Assembly: GCF_020520425.1 (NCBI RefSeq)
Contig: NC_079492.1
Location: 54,001,042-54,065,041 of the forward strand
Source: Spinacia oleracea
Lineage: Eukaryota > Streptophyta > Magnoliopsida > Caryophyllales > Amaranthaceae
DNA: 64,000 bases
Direction: 5' to 3'
Under the pieces are notes generated by a model. The model did not search any database. It was not told where the DNA came from and was given only the letters and a program-made list of their open reading frames with translations. The position numbers were made by a program, and so were the translations under genes. Positions 50,505 to 62,298 of this stretch are shown here, piece by piece. Every line of letters starts with the position of its first letter. Within the stretch, counting starts at the first letter, position 1.

Positions 50505-51020
50505 CATTATTTGCAATTTCTCCCTCCCACAAACATACAACTTTTTTACGTCTCCCGCAACTGTAAAATGTGAAGGAATATGAAATTGTGGAACAACATC
50601 ATTACAAAAATATCTAAACCCATCACGTTCAACTATAGAGAAGGGTTTCTCATCAACAATAGCCATTCTTGCAGGAGCATACCTACATGAATCTTGGTCA
50701 AATTCCCAACTAGAGATTGTTGCACTATTGGTTTGAGAAGGTCTAAAAACAAAGACGAGCTTCTGTGTTTTATCAGTATTTGCCAGGTAATTCAGACATG
50801 AACGCAACTACTTTTCTAAAGATGATGTGCCATTATTTATATTCACAGTTATCAATCTATGACAATATTTGCATTTAGCATTCACAAGTTTACAAGTTGT
50901 AGGATCTAGAGCATCCCAGAAATGGCCCCAATACTCCAACTTTCTCTTGTCATCGACTTTTGGTGGTTGCTTATTTGTATTTAATTGTTTCTCCATCAAC
51001 ATCACTTTCACCATCTCCAA
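50505..51020 (-). pseudogene. hAT transposase N-terminal part (BED finger)
   Basis: Minus-strand frame: BED zinc-finger region (YWGHFWDALDP, NAKCKYCHRLI, NNGTSSLEK) followed by the hAT N-terminal block (SWEFDQDSCRYAPARMAIVD, EKPFSIVERDGFRYFCNDV, PQFHIPSHFTVAGDVKKLY). A TAG at 50808-50810 replaces the residue after SSLEK, where the family has a zinc-ligand His. It joins copia C RT sequence at about 50505. Companion C-terminal part at 30360-31071. Confidence 0.87.
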
Positions 51021-51679
51021 GACCCCCCATCAGGTATATTTTAAGACATTGTAGCAACTTTCTATCACTTGAACGCAATATACATAAGTATCTAAACTCT
51101 AATTTACAACAAAATGGGAAAAAATAACAAATAAATTTCAGAAGAAAATAAAAATAAAAACAAGGCAACTTGCAAATTTCTATAACACATAATCATATTA
51201 CATACTCTACATACTGTACTACATAAAATTAAATACGAAGCATCCATGTAATTGGAATTTGGCCATAATCAACTTGCTAAACTAAATGAGTTGAATTAAT
51301 TAATTAATTTCCCAACAATCTAATTTCACAAAATTAATAAAAGAATCACAATAAACAGTTAAGCTAAGTACGAAATATGTCCAGATTATTGTGTTTATTC
51401 ATAAAAAAAAGATTGCAACAAAATTGAAGAGATAAAGACATCAAGATACTACCTAGTGACCCGAGACGAATTTGAAGAATTTCCTTCTGTTAAATTAAGA
51501 AATTCAAATACAAAACGAGTTACACAAGAACTAAAACACAAAATAATGAATGCATAAATATAAACAATGAAAAAGAGAGATAATAGATCACATACCTTAA
51601 ATTGAGACTTGAAGATTTACAAATTCTATAGATATGAGAGATGGAACTATGGAAGCCACTGGAATGCGGGTTTTAGATC

Positions 51680-51716
<37 letters not shown>

Positions 51717-52104
51717 GAGAGTTTTTAGGATTTTAGAGGAGGCAAAATAAATAGTAGGAAAGAATGTGACAAGTGAGATGAAAAAGTGAACATTGATAGC
51801 CTGGTAGGATTTATTTTGTGGGATGGAATGATGAATTTAGCCCAAAAGTGTGAACTTAATTTGTCATATAGTAATTTGGTACCCGGTCTGAAGCGGTTCC
51901 AACGGGTACCTAGTACTGGAACCGCTCCCAACGGGTACCCACCGGGTACCGGGTCCAAAAAGGTAAGAACCAGAACTGGAACCGGTTCTAACCGGCTCCA
52001 AAATTTAAGAACCAGAACCGGTCCCAACGGGTCCGAATCCGGACCCAGCGGTTCCTAGAGGTTCCAGGTCCGGTATCGGATATCCGTTTTTTCGCTCACC
52101 CCTA
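51021..52104. repeat. hAT 5' leader, subterminal repeats and right TIR
   Basis: AT-rich leader of the hAT transposase gene with intron-like junctions, a GA microsatellite (51681-51721), then dense ACGGGTACC, CCGGTTC and AACCGGTTC words (51885-52080) and the TIR GCTCACCCCTA (52094-52104). Confidence 0.75.
51681..51721. repeat. (GA)n microsatellite
   Basis: About 40 bases of GA dinucleotides with one GATA interruption in the hAT leader. Confidence 0.9.
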
Positions 52105-52672
52105 ATGTCTAGGATATTACGACTATCTTAGAGGTCATCAATTTTTTGGCTTCGTTGCCATGGTTCAACAGATTTTTGCATTCCCTTATGTGTAGTTGTT
52201 AGCCTTGGCATTACTACTACGACAAATAAAAATTTTGGCAGTCCATCTTAAATGTGAGAATTTATAGTCCGAGCACCGTCAAAGAAACACAAATGTATAA
52301 TCCTTCTATTCCTATTGCATTCAAGGCTCTAGCATGTACGTGCTTCCCTAGAGAAAAGGAGGATTACCAAGTCAAGGAAGAGGACATTTACTACATCTTA
52401 GCTTCTTGATGGTCTATGGCCTCAACTGGCCGATTACTACTACTCCTCCCGATAACATGTCATGGTTATTGACTTACTCATTGGGTAACTCTACCCAAGA
52501 CCCGATGATGAGAAATATTGTCGAGGGGGGTATAGTGACTCGGATAGCATTTTATGTCAAGGTATCCTTTGATCATTTCAACATTGTCATGCCGGTGTCT
52601 CTAAAATTAGACCATCCGCGTTCAAGGACTTGTCCTATCTCACCCTTAGGGAAGATAGTCACATCAATTGTA
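52105..52672 (+). pseudogene. possible Athila-type retroelement ORF remnant
   Basis: An open frame from 52406 (MMVYGLNWPITTTPPDN) runs into the CACTA-like insertion at 52673. It includes MMRNIVEGGIVTRIAFY, reminiscent of the GGxVTRxA block of Athila/Calypso second-ORF proteins, but I cannot confirm this. The right flank of the insertion (57884 on) continues with a segment near GGACGATGTGCTAAGTTTA and a long non-coding tail, as in Athila 3' regions. Identity tentative. Confidence 0.35.
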
Positions 52673-52969
52673 TACTACAAGAAAACTTTGTTTGAATTTA
52701 TTATTGATGCATTATTACAAACCTTCACCCGTGCGGCCGTGCCACAAGTTATGCTACATATATAAGAGCTATCGTGCATATATTTTTTAAATATAAAGCT
52801 TGCTCTTGCTGCATACATAAGAGTTGTTGTGCATAAAATGTCAAAAAACATCAACATCAAAAATATGATCGAAACTCAATATTTTTCCAACCTTATGTAA
52901 TAAATATGTAATATTAAAAATGTCTAAGAGAAATTAAAAGAAGAAAAATTACCAAAAACAAAATGACAT

Positions 52970-53120
52970 TTTTTTGGGGAGATATGGATACTATATAACA
53001 TATCATGTATTGTGAAATTTTTTGGGGGAGATGTGAATACTATAGAACATATCATGATTACATATATTTTTTCATGGGGGAGATATAAATACTATAAAAC
53101 ATACAAAATTGATCATATGA
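52970..53120. repeat. tandem repeat, about 65 bp x 2-3
   Basis: Units share GGGGGAGAT(A/G)T, GAATACTATA(G/A)AACATATCATG and run consecutively. Near the left CACTA end, so possibly subterminal. Confidence 0.65.
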
Positions 53121-53873
53121 TAAGTTATGTATTGTGATTACTCTGTAAAAGACTACACATATATAATTATCATATAAATTCATCTAGGTATCATCAACCC
53201 ATTTACACAAATCAATATCGTTCGTAAATCTTCTTCATAGTAAAATCGTCCTGGTAAGTAATTGTAACTTCTTTTTTTTTAGATTTTTAGTGGTTAATCT
53301 CTTAAAAAATTGTTCTGCTCATAACATGTACTTCGTACATGAAAAAACATGTTGTGTCCTTGGGTGAGAACTCAAAACATCAAATCTTTAATATAAATCT
53401 TTGAATTTACAGCATTTGGCTTAAAGAACGAAAGATAGTCATTGTAAACTCGCACTGTCATACTCACTGTCATTAATTATAAAAATTTATAATTGTCACT
53501 TAAAGTTGAAAAAAATCCCGCAAAAAAAAAAAGAAATGATGCACGGGCTTTAAATCTTGTTTTTTATGCGAAAGCTTTGAAGAATTTTAGATCATAATAT
53601 ATTATCTGAACTTATCAATTAATTATCTGTGCACGGGCATATATTAGAGGGATAAAGATTTCTTATCCCTATTTATTACTATCCATTGTTTGTTTACAAG
53701 GAATTGACATCTTATGAGGCATAGGGATAAGAATTAAATACCTCCTTATCTCACTAATCTTGTACCTAAGGGGGGAAAGTATAAGAGAGGAGATTTCTTA
53801 TTTTAATTGTGAAAAAACATATACCCTCCATAAAAAAAAAAGCAAAGATACAATTAAAAGAGTATTACTATAA

Positions 53874-54045
53874 CCACTTGAGGTTGACATGAGTGGTTAA
53901 GGGTCTCTTGCTCCTTGAGGCCCTTAACCAAGGTCTCGGGTTCGAGCCTTGGGAATGGAAAAAATCTCAACTGAGAGGGATGCTACCCATCGAGGTACCC
54001 ATGATTACCTCGCCGAAAGCGGTGGGAACTCCTCGTAATAGAAGG
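53874..54045 (+). mobile_element. tRNA-derived SINE, 172 bp, TSD GTATTACTATAA
   Basis: Flanked by a perfect 12-bp duplication (53862-53873 and 54046-54057). Has RNA polymerase III box A-like GAGTGGTTAAGG (53891-53902) and box B GGTTCGAGCC (53939-53948), with the tRNA-like head and an unrelated tail. No A-tail; the 3' end is TAATAGAAG. Family name not assigned. Confidence 0.85.
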
Positions 54046-54057
54046 GTATTACTATAA

Positions 54058-57000
54058 ATTTATTATTTTATTTTCTGTTCTATCCAACAATTTCCAACAC
54101 ATTTCCCATACCATGTCAAACAAAAAATAATAATAAAATTATTTTCCCTGTGTCAAATTCCCTATTCTTATTTCTATGCAAATATCATTAAAAAAAAAAA
54201 CATTTTCCAAACTCACGATAACAGTCTGAGTTCCAAACCTCTATTCTCTCTTTTCAAGTTTTTCTCTTTCATGTCGCCGCCAGCCGCTGCCCAAGTCCAA
54301 GACTTCCAACCTCTTTTGCCCTGTTGGAGTGATCCACAAGAAACCACCGTTGTTCACTCGCCTACAGCCCTCCATGAAGGTACGAAGTACAAATCATGGC
54401 GAGTAGGCGAGTAGATCAAAGTACAACGTCTGTCGTCGTCGTCGATTGAAGGGGAACGCTGCCCCGGTGGCACGGGGAATGACTCAACATCTCACCCCAT
54501 TGATTCTCAAATCCAGGTACTTAATTTCGTTTAAAATTGAACTTAAAATAGTCCGTTTCTCAGAATATTAGTTACTGGCTAGGGTTCTTCACTTAGTCAC
54601 TACTTAATTCCTTGTAAAATTGAATTTAAAATAGGTTTATTGTTACTTTATTAAATGTTGTTAGACTGGTGTAGAAAGTTTATGATCAGACTAAACCTAG
54701 TTCATTTGTTAATTCTAGATTAAATCTCTATTTATCTTATCGATTTTTAGGTTGATTGTTCATGATTTATGAATTGATATTTTTGTCTTATGAATGTTTT
54801 TTGTAAAGTTGTTCTAATCTGTTATACTTGGTTAATTGCAAGTTGTAGCTATTTGCAAATTGTTGTCTGTTTGGAAAATTAGGAAAGGAAACTGGAAAAG
54901 TTGTGATATTATCACTTAAGATATTTTGCCCTTTTTACTCTCAAATTTTAGAGATTGCCTTTTTTCCTCTCTCTTCTCTGCTTCGTGTCATGTTCAAGGA
55001 GTGCCAGTAAAATTGATATTTTTGCTATCAATGTTTCCAATCTACCGAGATGATGATCTTTGTGTGGAGTTCTGACACCTGATTCTTGTAATCAATAAGA
55101 CATAATCAATTTGGGAAAATTTATTCCTCCTTTTTTCCTCTGTTTGGACTCTTCATGAGGACCTCTGACCATGGCCCTTTAGTTTTCTCTATCAACTGAT
55201 TGAAATTTATGATGATGGTTTTGTTAGTGGGTTATAGCTGACTTGTTGTGTTTTTTTTATCGTCCTTTGCTGCCGCTTCTATTCTTATGATCGCTTGTGT
55301 GTTGCCTGCCAAGTTGTTGCCATTCATTGTTGCAGTGTTGTTGTTCTTGCTGCTGTCGTAAAGTGTTATTCTTGCTGCTGTCGTAAAATGTTGGTCTTGA
55401 TGTTGCTTCACTTCTTTTGCGGTGTTGCTTCTGCTTGTCATTGGTGTTGTTGCCCTTTGTTATTTCTCACTACTTTGTTCTGCTTCTCCTTTTAGTGTCC
55501 TCTCAAGTTCTGGATTACCAAAGTCATGTCCGGTTTATATATTATACTGAGGTATATAGTTTTCAATTCAAAATTCCGCTTTTGATTTATTTTTAGCTTT
55601 GGTTATTTAGGCCCAAAGGAAAGTCTGACTGTATTGTTAGCCACAGGCCCACAGGTGCTTCCATTGATTAATACTTCAGAGTGGGATCATTTTTAAGGCT
55701 AATTGCTGATATTTTATAGAATTTGAAGGTTGAATTTAACAATATATTAAGATTAAGTGAAAGATTTAATTTGTCGGCACTTCCTCTTAATAAGAATTCA
55801 CTACAAGTAGCAAGCCAGCTAATTTTAAGAGATTGGTTGATGATTTGTAACTGAGCATAATTCTTTATAATAGCAGATGCTTTTATTTTTTAGTTAGTTA
55901 CTAACCCATCTGGTATTTTGGTGCTTAAGGTTTTTGTTGATCTGTGTATTTTACAAGGTGTGATCTACAGTTCGAAGACTTTTGGTTTTCTATTTAGTAT
56001 CCAGTAAAGCAGACATGGATTAAGAGATTGGTCTTGCCCAAGCCTGTAATCAATATTTAGAGAAGCTCAACTACACGTTAGGTGAACTCTCACTTTATAT
56101 GACTCTTTTACACTTGATGTTCTTCACGAACCTAAACTTTCACATTGGGTAGGGCTATGCCATTTTCTGTTTTATCTTTTTGTGTTTTATGGCTCCTAAA
56201 ATTGATCAATGCAAATACTAATTTATATTATAGGTTAAGAATTAAAATAACAAAACGTACATTAGTTTAAGACTTATATGCAGTATTTTGCATATATATG
56301 CAGTGGCCAATAGGGACAAACGCACATTAGTTTAAGACTTACTACTTTGTGCTGGATTGTTGTGCTGGTATAGCCTGATATACCCTGATATAGCCTCACG
56401 CTGTTAGTTTTAACTCTAGCACAAGGATGTTTCATGCTCAATGCTCTTGAGTAGGTTCTGGTTGCTGAACCTTGAACCTTAACAATTTAACAGCAATACA
56501 AGCTTGCAAGTGTAGCATATTGATATACTCATTTTGGTGGCACTTATAAAATCTTAATTTCAGGTCATGCTTGTGCTGTCCACTTACTGCAGGACATTGT
56601 TCAAAGACTTCTGCCTCGATGCTGATACGACGCTTGCCACTTTAAGACTTACCATGGCTGTTTTACCTTGTTTTTTAACTAACATGATATGGCTTATCTC
56701 AGGATATCTGGCATATCTCATTCTCACCCTATTTTTTGAAATCGTTGGTCTAAATAGTACTTTCTATAAGACCTTCTGGATTAGAGTTGTTGTATTGTGT
56801 TACACACTGATTATGTTGGTTGTTGCTGCTGATTCGTTGGTTACGTTGCTGCTGTCTTACTGTTATTGATGTTGTCTACACTGCTGCTGTCCTGCTATCT
56901 ACACTGCTGCTATCTACACTGCTGCTGTCCTGCTGCTGCTGTTCTGCTGATTACTGCTGTTCTTCTGTTGTTAGGCTGTCATTCTGTTTTGTTGACTTGG

Positions 57001-57239
57001 TTTGACTTTTCAGTAATTTTTGTTTATGCACCAATTCTTGGTGTTTTTTTGGTTTAGATTGAACAACAATCGGTTCTCTTTTGGTTAATAATATTACTTG
57101 GAGTTAGATAAATCTTTTGATTCTTATGAAATTTGGTGGTTTACTTGTTATTTTATCATGGTTATTTTTGCAAGTGAGCGTGCTTGCAAATGTACGAAAT
57201 AAATACGCTAGCTTTATTTTCGGTGCCTCCGAAAATATT
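54058..57239. other. interior of the CACTA-like element, first-exon-like segment and CTG-rich stretches
   Basis: At 54271 an ATG opens MSPPAAAQVQDFQPLLPCWS but stops after about 45 codons; a donor-like AG/GTACTTAATT lies at 54516. This resembles a captured leader/first exon but cannot be identified. CTGCTGTC-type repeats occur at 55355-55400 and 56820-56970. No convincing gene. Confidence 0.4.
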
Positions 57240-57883
57240 TTATGATAATATCAAATTGCATCTAAATATTGCCTCTAATTCTCTATAGAGGCATAATTAA
57301 ATGGATGTCCCTAAATAAACGTTTTAGAAAAACTTTTTATACTAATTCTCGTTATATTTCGAGGCAAAATCATATGGTTGCTCCAACTTTTTATATTGCC
57401 TCTAATTATATTTTGAGGCAAAATTATAAGGTTGCCCCTAAATATATAATGTCTTTAAAATCAACTTCTAATATTGCCTCTAAATATATTTTGATGCAAA
57501 AACATATGTTAGCCTCTAATTATATTTTGTGACAAGAATATACGGATGCCTCTAAATATATTTTGATGCAAAAATATATGTTAGCCTCTAATTATATTTT
57601 GAGACAAGTATATACGGATGCCTCTAATTATATTTTGAGGCAATAATATGTGGTTGCCTCTAATTATATTTTGAGGCAAGGATATATGGTTGCCTCTAAA
57701 TGTATGGGCTTTTAGAAGCAACACACTGTATTGCCTCAAAAAGGGGCCGTTAAAGGCAACCACTAATTAGCGACGGACTTATTAGAGGCATCCACTTTTT
57801 TGCTTCAAAAACTCATTAGAGGCTACATCCCCGTTTTTAGAGGCAATAATGTCTTGCCTCTGTAACCGATTTTTCTTGTAGTG
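57240..57883. repeat. TGCCTCTAA/TTGAGGCA subterminal repeat block and right CACTA terminus
   Basis: About a dozen units of TTGCCTCTAATTATATTTTG followed by AGGCAA-type sequence, period 40-50 bases, in alternating orientation, up to the terminal TTGTAGTG. Confidence 0.8.
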
Positions 57884-59446
57884 GTATGAGGAATCAAGGA
57901 GTGGTGATAGAGTATTAATGGGTGTGAGAAATCCATTGGCGTGGTCTTGTTGAATGAGGAATCAAGGAAAAGTGATGGAAGAAGATCAAGACATGGTTTA
58001 TAGAAAGTACACTCTTGATGAGCATGATGAAGATGCTGACCCTCTACATCAATGGGTAGAAGAGGGTGATGAATAAGAGGAGCAACATCGTCGACCCTCT
58101 ACTGGAGCAGCTTCTCGCTCCCCATGATAAGTTACATTCTCTCTACCACCGGGCTAAATCACATCGGGACGATGTGCTAAGTTTATCCCCAAGGGGTGTT
58201 TATACTTACTTATATTGTCTTTTTGATAGTTTTCTTTGTATATAGGTTTATTTCTTTCTTTTCTTAATTGTTTTCGTAATTTCTTGCATCGTTGAGCATA
58301 CTAGGTATTAATTTTTGCATTAGTTACATCTTTGTGCATAATTGCTTTCTCTTTAACTCCTTAGACATTCCTAAATTTAGTACATAAGGATGCAATGTTT
58401 TGTGTTTGAATCTTTGTTTCGTGCTATAAAATGATTTATGCATTGTGATGATTCTTGTTTGAATGATTATTGTACTTGTGTGTGTGACTTTGGAATTTTC
58501 CTACCCAAGCATGACTTTTCGAAAATAAAATGTTTTGTCTTCCTGTGTTAGTTTAGCTTTCCTAATTGAGTCTCTCGCCTTAAAGTAGCTCTCGAGCATC
58601 CTTGTGTGTAAATTATCATTTTCCTTATTCCCATGATTCATGAAGCTTGAGTTTGTCTTAGTTCTCTTTATATTCACTTTTCTTTAAGAACATCATGATA
58701 ATTTAGGACATGGGCCATTTTTCGTATCATGTTGTGCCCAAACACAAATCCTTCTTGAATTATCCTTTACATAGACATGTTGAAGCGTACCTAAATATAC
58801 TCCAAACACAAACCAATAGCCTTTCTTTGATACCCCAATCATTGGAAGCCAAGGTTTGTGATGGAACTATGGTAACTTCTAGAACCTCAAAAAGTCGTGT
58901 TCATTCAACTCACGGTTATTTTGTGTTTGTAATTATTTTGTAAATATTTGTCCGGCTTTCGGTCTTCATTTAAAGTTCAAGTTCAAAAACAAAAAATTAG
59001 AAAAAGGAAAGAAATGTATGCTTTACTTCGGAAATGGAGCTTACACACAAAAAACAGAAAAAGTAGTATAATTAAAATTAAAAAAAAAAAAAAAATCAAA
59101 AGTCTTCGAGTGGTAAGTGTAGCATTCCCTTTAAGAAATTTTCTCTCTTGCTTGTGTACACTTGCAAACCACAATGTTGTTTGATCTAGGTGAATGCATG
59201 AGTACCTTATTTAGAAGTAAACTGTAAGTAGAAAGTAGTTGATGATTACTAGCATGTGATGTATTGTATGCCTTTTTATATTGTCCTTCAATTGATTGTT
59301 GAAACTTCACCCGCTTCCCAATTTTGTTTGCATACTATGTTGCCACAAGTAACACCCCATCGGAATAAGTTCCTCAAGAGATAATCATGTATAGTTTAGA
59401 ACAAGATAATTTGATACTTTTTAATATATTTTAGGATTTTTTAGTA
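57884..59446 (+). other. probable Athila-like 3' non-coding region
   Basis: Short Asp/Glu-rich coding-like relics to about 58080, then AT-rich sequence without a gene. The passage 58158-58200 (GGACGATGTGCTAAGTTTA) resembles the conserved stretch after the last ORF of Athila/Calypso elements. No LTR could be delimited. Confidence 0.35.
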
Positions 59447-59481
59447 CTAGTTGTTGGAACGTGCGCTAGCGCGCACGTTCC
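59447..59481 (-). terminator. Helitron 3' end (minus strand) with 11-bp hairpin
   Basis: Minus strand: stem GGAACGTGCGC/GCGCACGTTCC (59456-59466 and 59471-59481), loop GCTA, spacer of five bases, CTAG (59447-59450), host T. The Helitron body extends to the right; its 5' TC end was not found and may lie outside the window. Confidence 0.8.
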
Positions 59482-59924
59482 CCCAAGGTATAAAAAACTA
59501 TCTCCCGAAACACTATACAAATCATAAGCCTAATTACTCTATAGAAATAGTTGAAAGCAAGAAAAGAAATACGGCTAATTACTTGATGTAGTTTACATAT
59601 ATAGAAATCATGGCTAAGTATAAAAAAAATACATGCCTAAGTTTGGAGAAATTAAACACGACCGGCCTAATAGCATAAACAACAGTCGTGATAGTTCCTC
59701 GCCCAACTTTCTGGAACGTACAACTCTGCAAGAAAAGATACATGATTACTTAGTTGGTCAATGATGAAGCAAGAAAGCAAGAAACATGTCCGTCCTGCAA
59801 TTATTCACTATACACAGACTATTGCAATACTCAATCACCTAATATAAGGCCTTATGCACAATAGTATTTTATAGTTGGATAACTAAATTTATTTGCGCTA
59901 ATGAAATTTCAATTGCACCCTGAA

Positions 59925-60465
59925 TATTTATTTACATTTATATTTACCAGAAAATCCAAGTAGAATTAGCTCATCATTTTCATTTATCAAGTTCACTTGA
60001 TATTGTGGTGTACTCTCTAAATTGTAAATTTGAGAGAGTGCTATAGAAATTTGTTGTTTGATTATATGTAAGTTTAAGATATTATGTATACATTGCTCTT
60101 GAGATAAGGAGGGATTTGAAGATTTTTTTAAAACAAACGAGCTAACTTTTTCCAAAAAAAATGACCAAAATTAAACAAACCGGCCAAAACACATAAGGGC
60201 TTTGCACAAACCACCCCCATTCAACCCGAATAGTCTCGAACATTGCTCGTACTCCTCTGTGTACTACTGCCTTTGGAAAACACTCCATGTATTTCTCAAA
60301 TCAGTAGATGACATCAGAGTAATTTGACTGTAAGTTGGACTTAATTTGATCAGACTTCAGAGCTGTTACAATTGCAATTTCAGCTAATATTGCAGACGAA
60401 TCAACAACTGTGCAAGTCAAGTCAAAATATGAATATAGCATGAGATGCCAACCTTCAAGATTAAC
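59925..60465 (-). pseudogene. unassigned host-like coding fragment
   Basis: A minus-strand frame from about 60465 reads NLEGWHLMLYSYFDLTCTVV, DSSAILAEIAIVTALKSDQI ... VIY, a TGA (probably TGG originally), then FEKYMECFPKAVVHRGVRAM, FETIRVEWGWFVQSP to about 60185. It has the composition of a real globular protein, but I do not recognise it. After a frame change an Asn/Ile/Leu-rich frame continues to 59928 (EKVSSFVLKKSSNP), which may or may not belong to it. Confidence 0.4.
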
Positions 60466-60661
60466 AAAAAAATCCAGCATGTGCCTCGGTAATCAAGGGT
60501 ACAAATTGGAAATTACACAACATTACGAAATGTTTGTTTATTAAAGACGACACTGGGGCATTAAACATAGAGATGAGATCCAAAAGTTTGAAGCAACAAT
60601 AAAAGAGGGCAAATAACAAAAGAAGCCCTTAACAGAATGCAGAGGGGTCAAATTCAGGCAC

Positions 60662-60947
60662 CCTCTTGCTGGAAAATCTCTTTCTTAGTAAGCTTGTTCT
60701 CGTCCCGAGCCATCACATCAATAGCGCCTTCCTCCTCATCCGCCATAACAAGCTTATCTTCCCCATGAGCCACCATAGCAGCTTCATGTACAACTTGTTG
60801 TGCAGCTCATTGTGCAACTCGCAGTACAGCTCGCTCTGCAGCTTGTTGTGCAGCTTGCTCTGCAACTTGTGCAACTTGCTGTTCTTCCATCGGGTTTCGT
60901 TGCGGTACAGCTTGTTGTTCTTCCCCAAGCAGATGAGCATTAGGCTA
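60662..60947 (-). pseudogene. Gln/Ala-rich terminal exon of a broken gene
   Basis: After a TTTTTAG acceptor (complement of 60948-60954) the minus strand encodes PNAHLLGEEQQAVPQRNPME, then repeats of VAQVAEQAAQQAAERAV, one TGA within the repeat (CGA expected), VVHEAAMVAHGEDKLVMADE, and ends FQQEGA-stop (TGA at 60660-60662). About 110 bases later an AATAAA (complement of 60537-60542) could be its poly(A) signal. Looks like the last exon plus 3' UTR of a host gene, likely coiled coil; family unknown. Confidence 0.45.
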
Positions 60948-61682
60948 AAAACCTAAGAAGACACATTTCATCTGTTTTCTGTAACAAACCTCAACCTTAA
61001 CACTAAAAGAGTACAAGGAAATTCTTGCCAAACTATCATCAAGTAAACTAAAATCAAATTTCAGTTCTCAATTTACTATGCTATAAGATCGAGTTCAATC
61101 CGTCTATTAGAAACAAAAATGACAGTGTTTTAACCGACTGATTTACCATAAAAGTCTAAAAAATGTGCTTTCATCAATTAAACTCTTAAAATGCTACATA
61201 TTTTCCTCCCTCCCTTGTACCTCGCATCCTCTCCTTTCCCTCAAAATCCCCCCTGCTCACTGCCCCCCTCTCACTCCCTGACCTTTACTCAGTAATCAGT
61301 CAGCAACTCAGCATATACAACTTATATTTTCCAAAGTCAGACTGTGACACCCAGCAATCAGAGCATACACAATAAATTATGAAATCCTAATGTGATAGTG
61401 CCATCATCCATCATTCTAACAGAAAGCTGTCTGCATAACTGGTTAGAATGATGGAGAAACAACTCAGCATATAGAGAAACAACTCAGCATATATAGTACC
61501 TATAACAAGAGCAATATTATAACAGAAAGCTGTCTGCATAACTCGTTTAATATCCACAGAAGCTGTCTGAGTATGATCAATCATGTTTAACCGAAGTAGT
61601 GCAACTAACTGTTAATTAAAATGTGTTAAGACGTACTTTGAATTATACATATTTAAGCCCATTTTATTGATTTCTAAAAATC

Positions 61683-61929
61683 CTAGAAGTAACTTAATGT
61701 CAAATGTTGCACATAATTTGAAGACCAGCATTTTAAGTGGTATTTTCCAAAAGATGAACAAAAACATCCAGATTTTAAAATTAATGAGTGAGTATTTAAA
61801 CTACTAAGTGCATTTCGACTTAGCGAGAGATGCGAAAAATTAGGCATGTCCCAAATTGAGCTTGGAATCAGACCTCCAAGAAGATTTAAACTCAAATCAA
61901 GATATGAAAGAGAGGTTATTCCACCTAAA
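61683..61929 (-). pseudogene. leucine-rich-repeat protein fragment
   Basis: Minus-strand GGITSLSYLDLSLNLLGG, LIPSSIWDMPNFSHLSLSRN, ALSSLNTHS. These are two plant extracellular LRR units (LxxLxLSxNxLxGxIPxSI), as in receptor-like proteins/kinases. The fragment begins exactly at the CACTA end (61930) and fades into a non-LRR tail after about 50 residues. A membrane or kinase part is not seen. Confidence 0.65.
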
Positions 61930-62240
61930 CACTACTACAAATTCTGCCTTTTATGGATGCTTTTTTCACCATTTTGCGTCGCTTAAAGGCGTCTAGAAAT
62001 TCCTCCTCGACGCTTTCAGAAAGCGTCGACAAAATTACAGTCGAGAATTCTCGACGCCTTCCTGCGTCGAGAATCTAGATGCCTTTTGTTGACCATATTT
62101 TCTGTTCAGCGTCGACCTTCTCGACGCCTTTATGCGTCTAGATATTAAATTTCAGTGTGGACAATATTTTCTTCCCGCGACCAGAAATTTATGTTCTCGA
62201 CGCCTAAAAGCGTCTAGAATTATTTTTATTAGATTTTTTT
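61930..62240 (+). mobile_element. left terminus of a third CACTA element
   Basis: Begins CACTACTACAAATTCTG and is followed by GCGTCGA/TCGACGC motifs (61975-62220) like those at the right end of the large CACTA at 15 kb. The right terminus was not found; a TAGTAGTG at 62791-62798 matches only eight bases and lacks a TSD. Confidence 0.7.
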
Positions 62241-62248
62241 CTCACGTA

Positions 62249-62298
<50 letters not shown>

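Larger units (their letters stand above)
29667..52104 (-). mobile_element. hAT DNA transposon, split by nested insertions
   Basis: Both ends carry TAGGGGTGAGC as a perfect 11-bp inverted repeat (29667-29677 and 52094-52104), followed by ACCCGG/GGTTCC-rich subterminal sequence typical of hAT elements. Pieces of a single hAT transposase occur just inside the left end (C-terminus) and right end (N-terminus), both on the minus strand. The interior is occupied by copia C and its own insertions. The middle of the transposase is missing. The flanks GTGACAAC and ATGTCTAG do not form a convincing 8-bp duplication. Confidence 0.8.
52673..57883. mobile_element. non-autonomous CACTA-like element, TSD GTA
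   Basis: Right end CGATTTTTCTTGTAGTG (57867-57883) is the complement of CACTACAAGAAAAATCG. Left end TACTACAAGAAAAC (52673 on) matches it except for C-to-T at the first base. Both are flanked by GTA (52670-52672 and 57884-57886), the 3-bp duplication size of CACTA elements. Dense TGCCTCTAA/TTGAGGCA repeats precede the right end. No transposase coding was found. Confidence 0.65.

Noticed and set aside
53889..53955. Possible tRNA gene
   Set aside because: Box A and box B are present, but no full cloverleaf with anticodon arm could be drawn, and a 12-bp TSD marks it as a SINE.
56820..57057. Cys/Leu-rich frames that look like membrane peptides
   Set aside because: Translation of CTGCTGTC simple repeats; no start context or family.
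57269..57763. Repetitive frames reading YISRQNHMVAPT and RGNHISLPQNIIRG
   Set aside because: Direct translation of the TGCCTCTAA/TTGAGGCA subterminal repeats of the CACTA-like element.
57241..57883. CRISPR-like regularly spaced repeats
   Set aside because: Spacers are not unique, units alternate in orientation, and the context is a plant transposon terminus.
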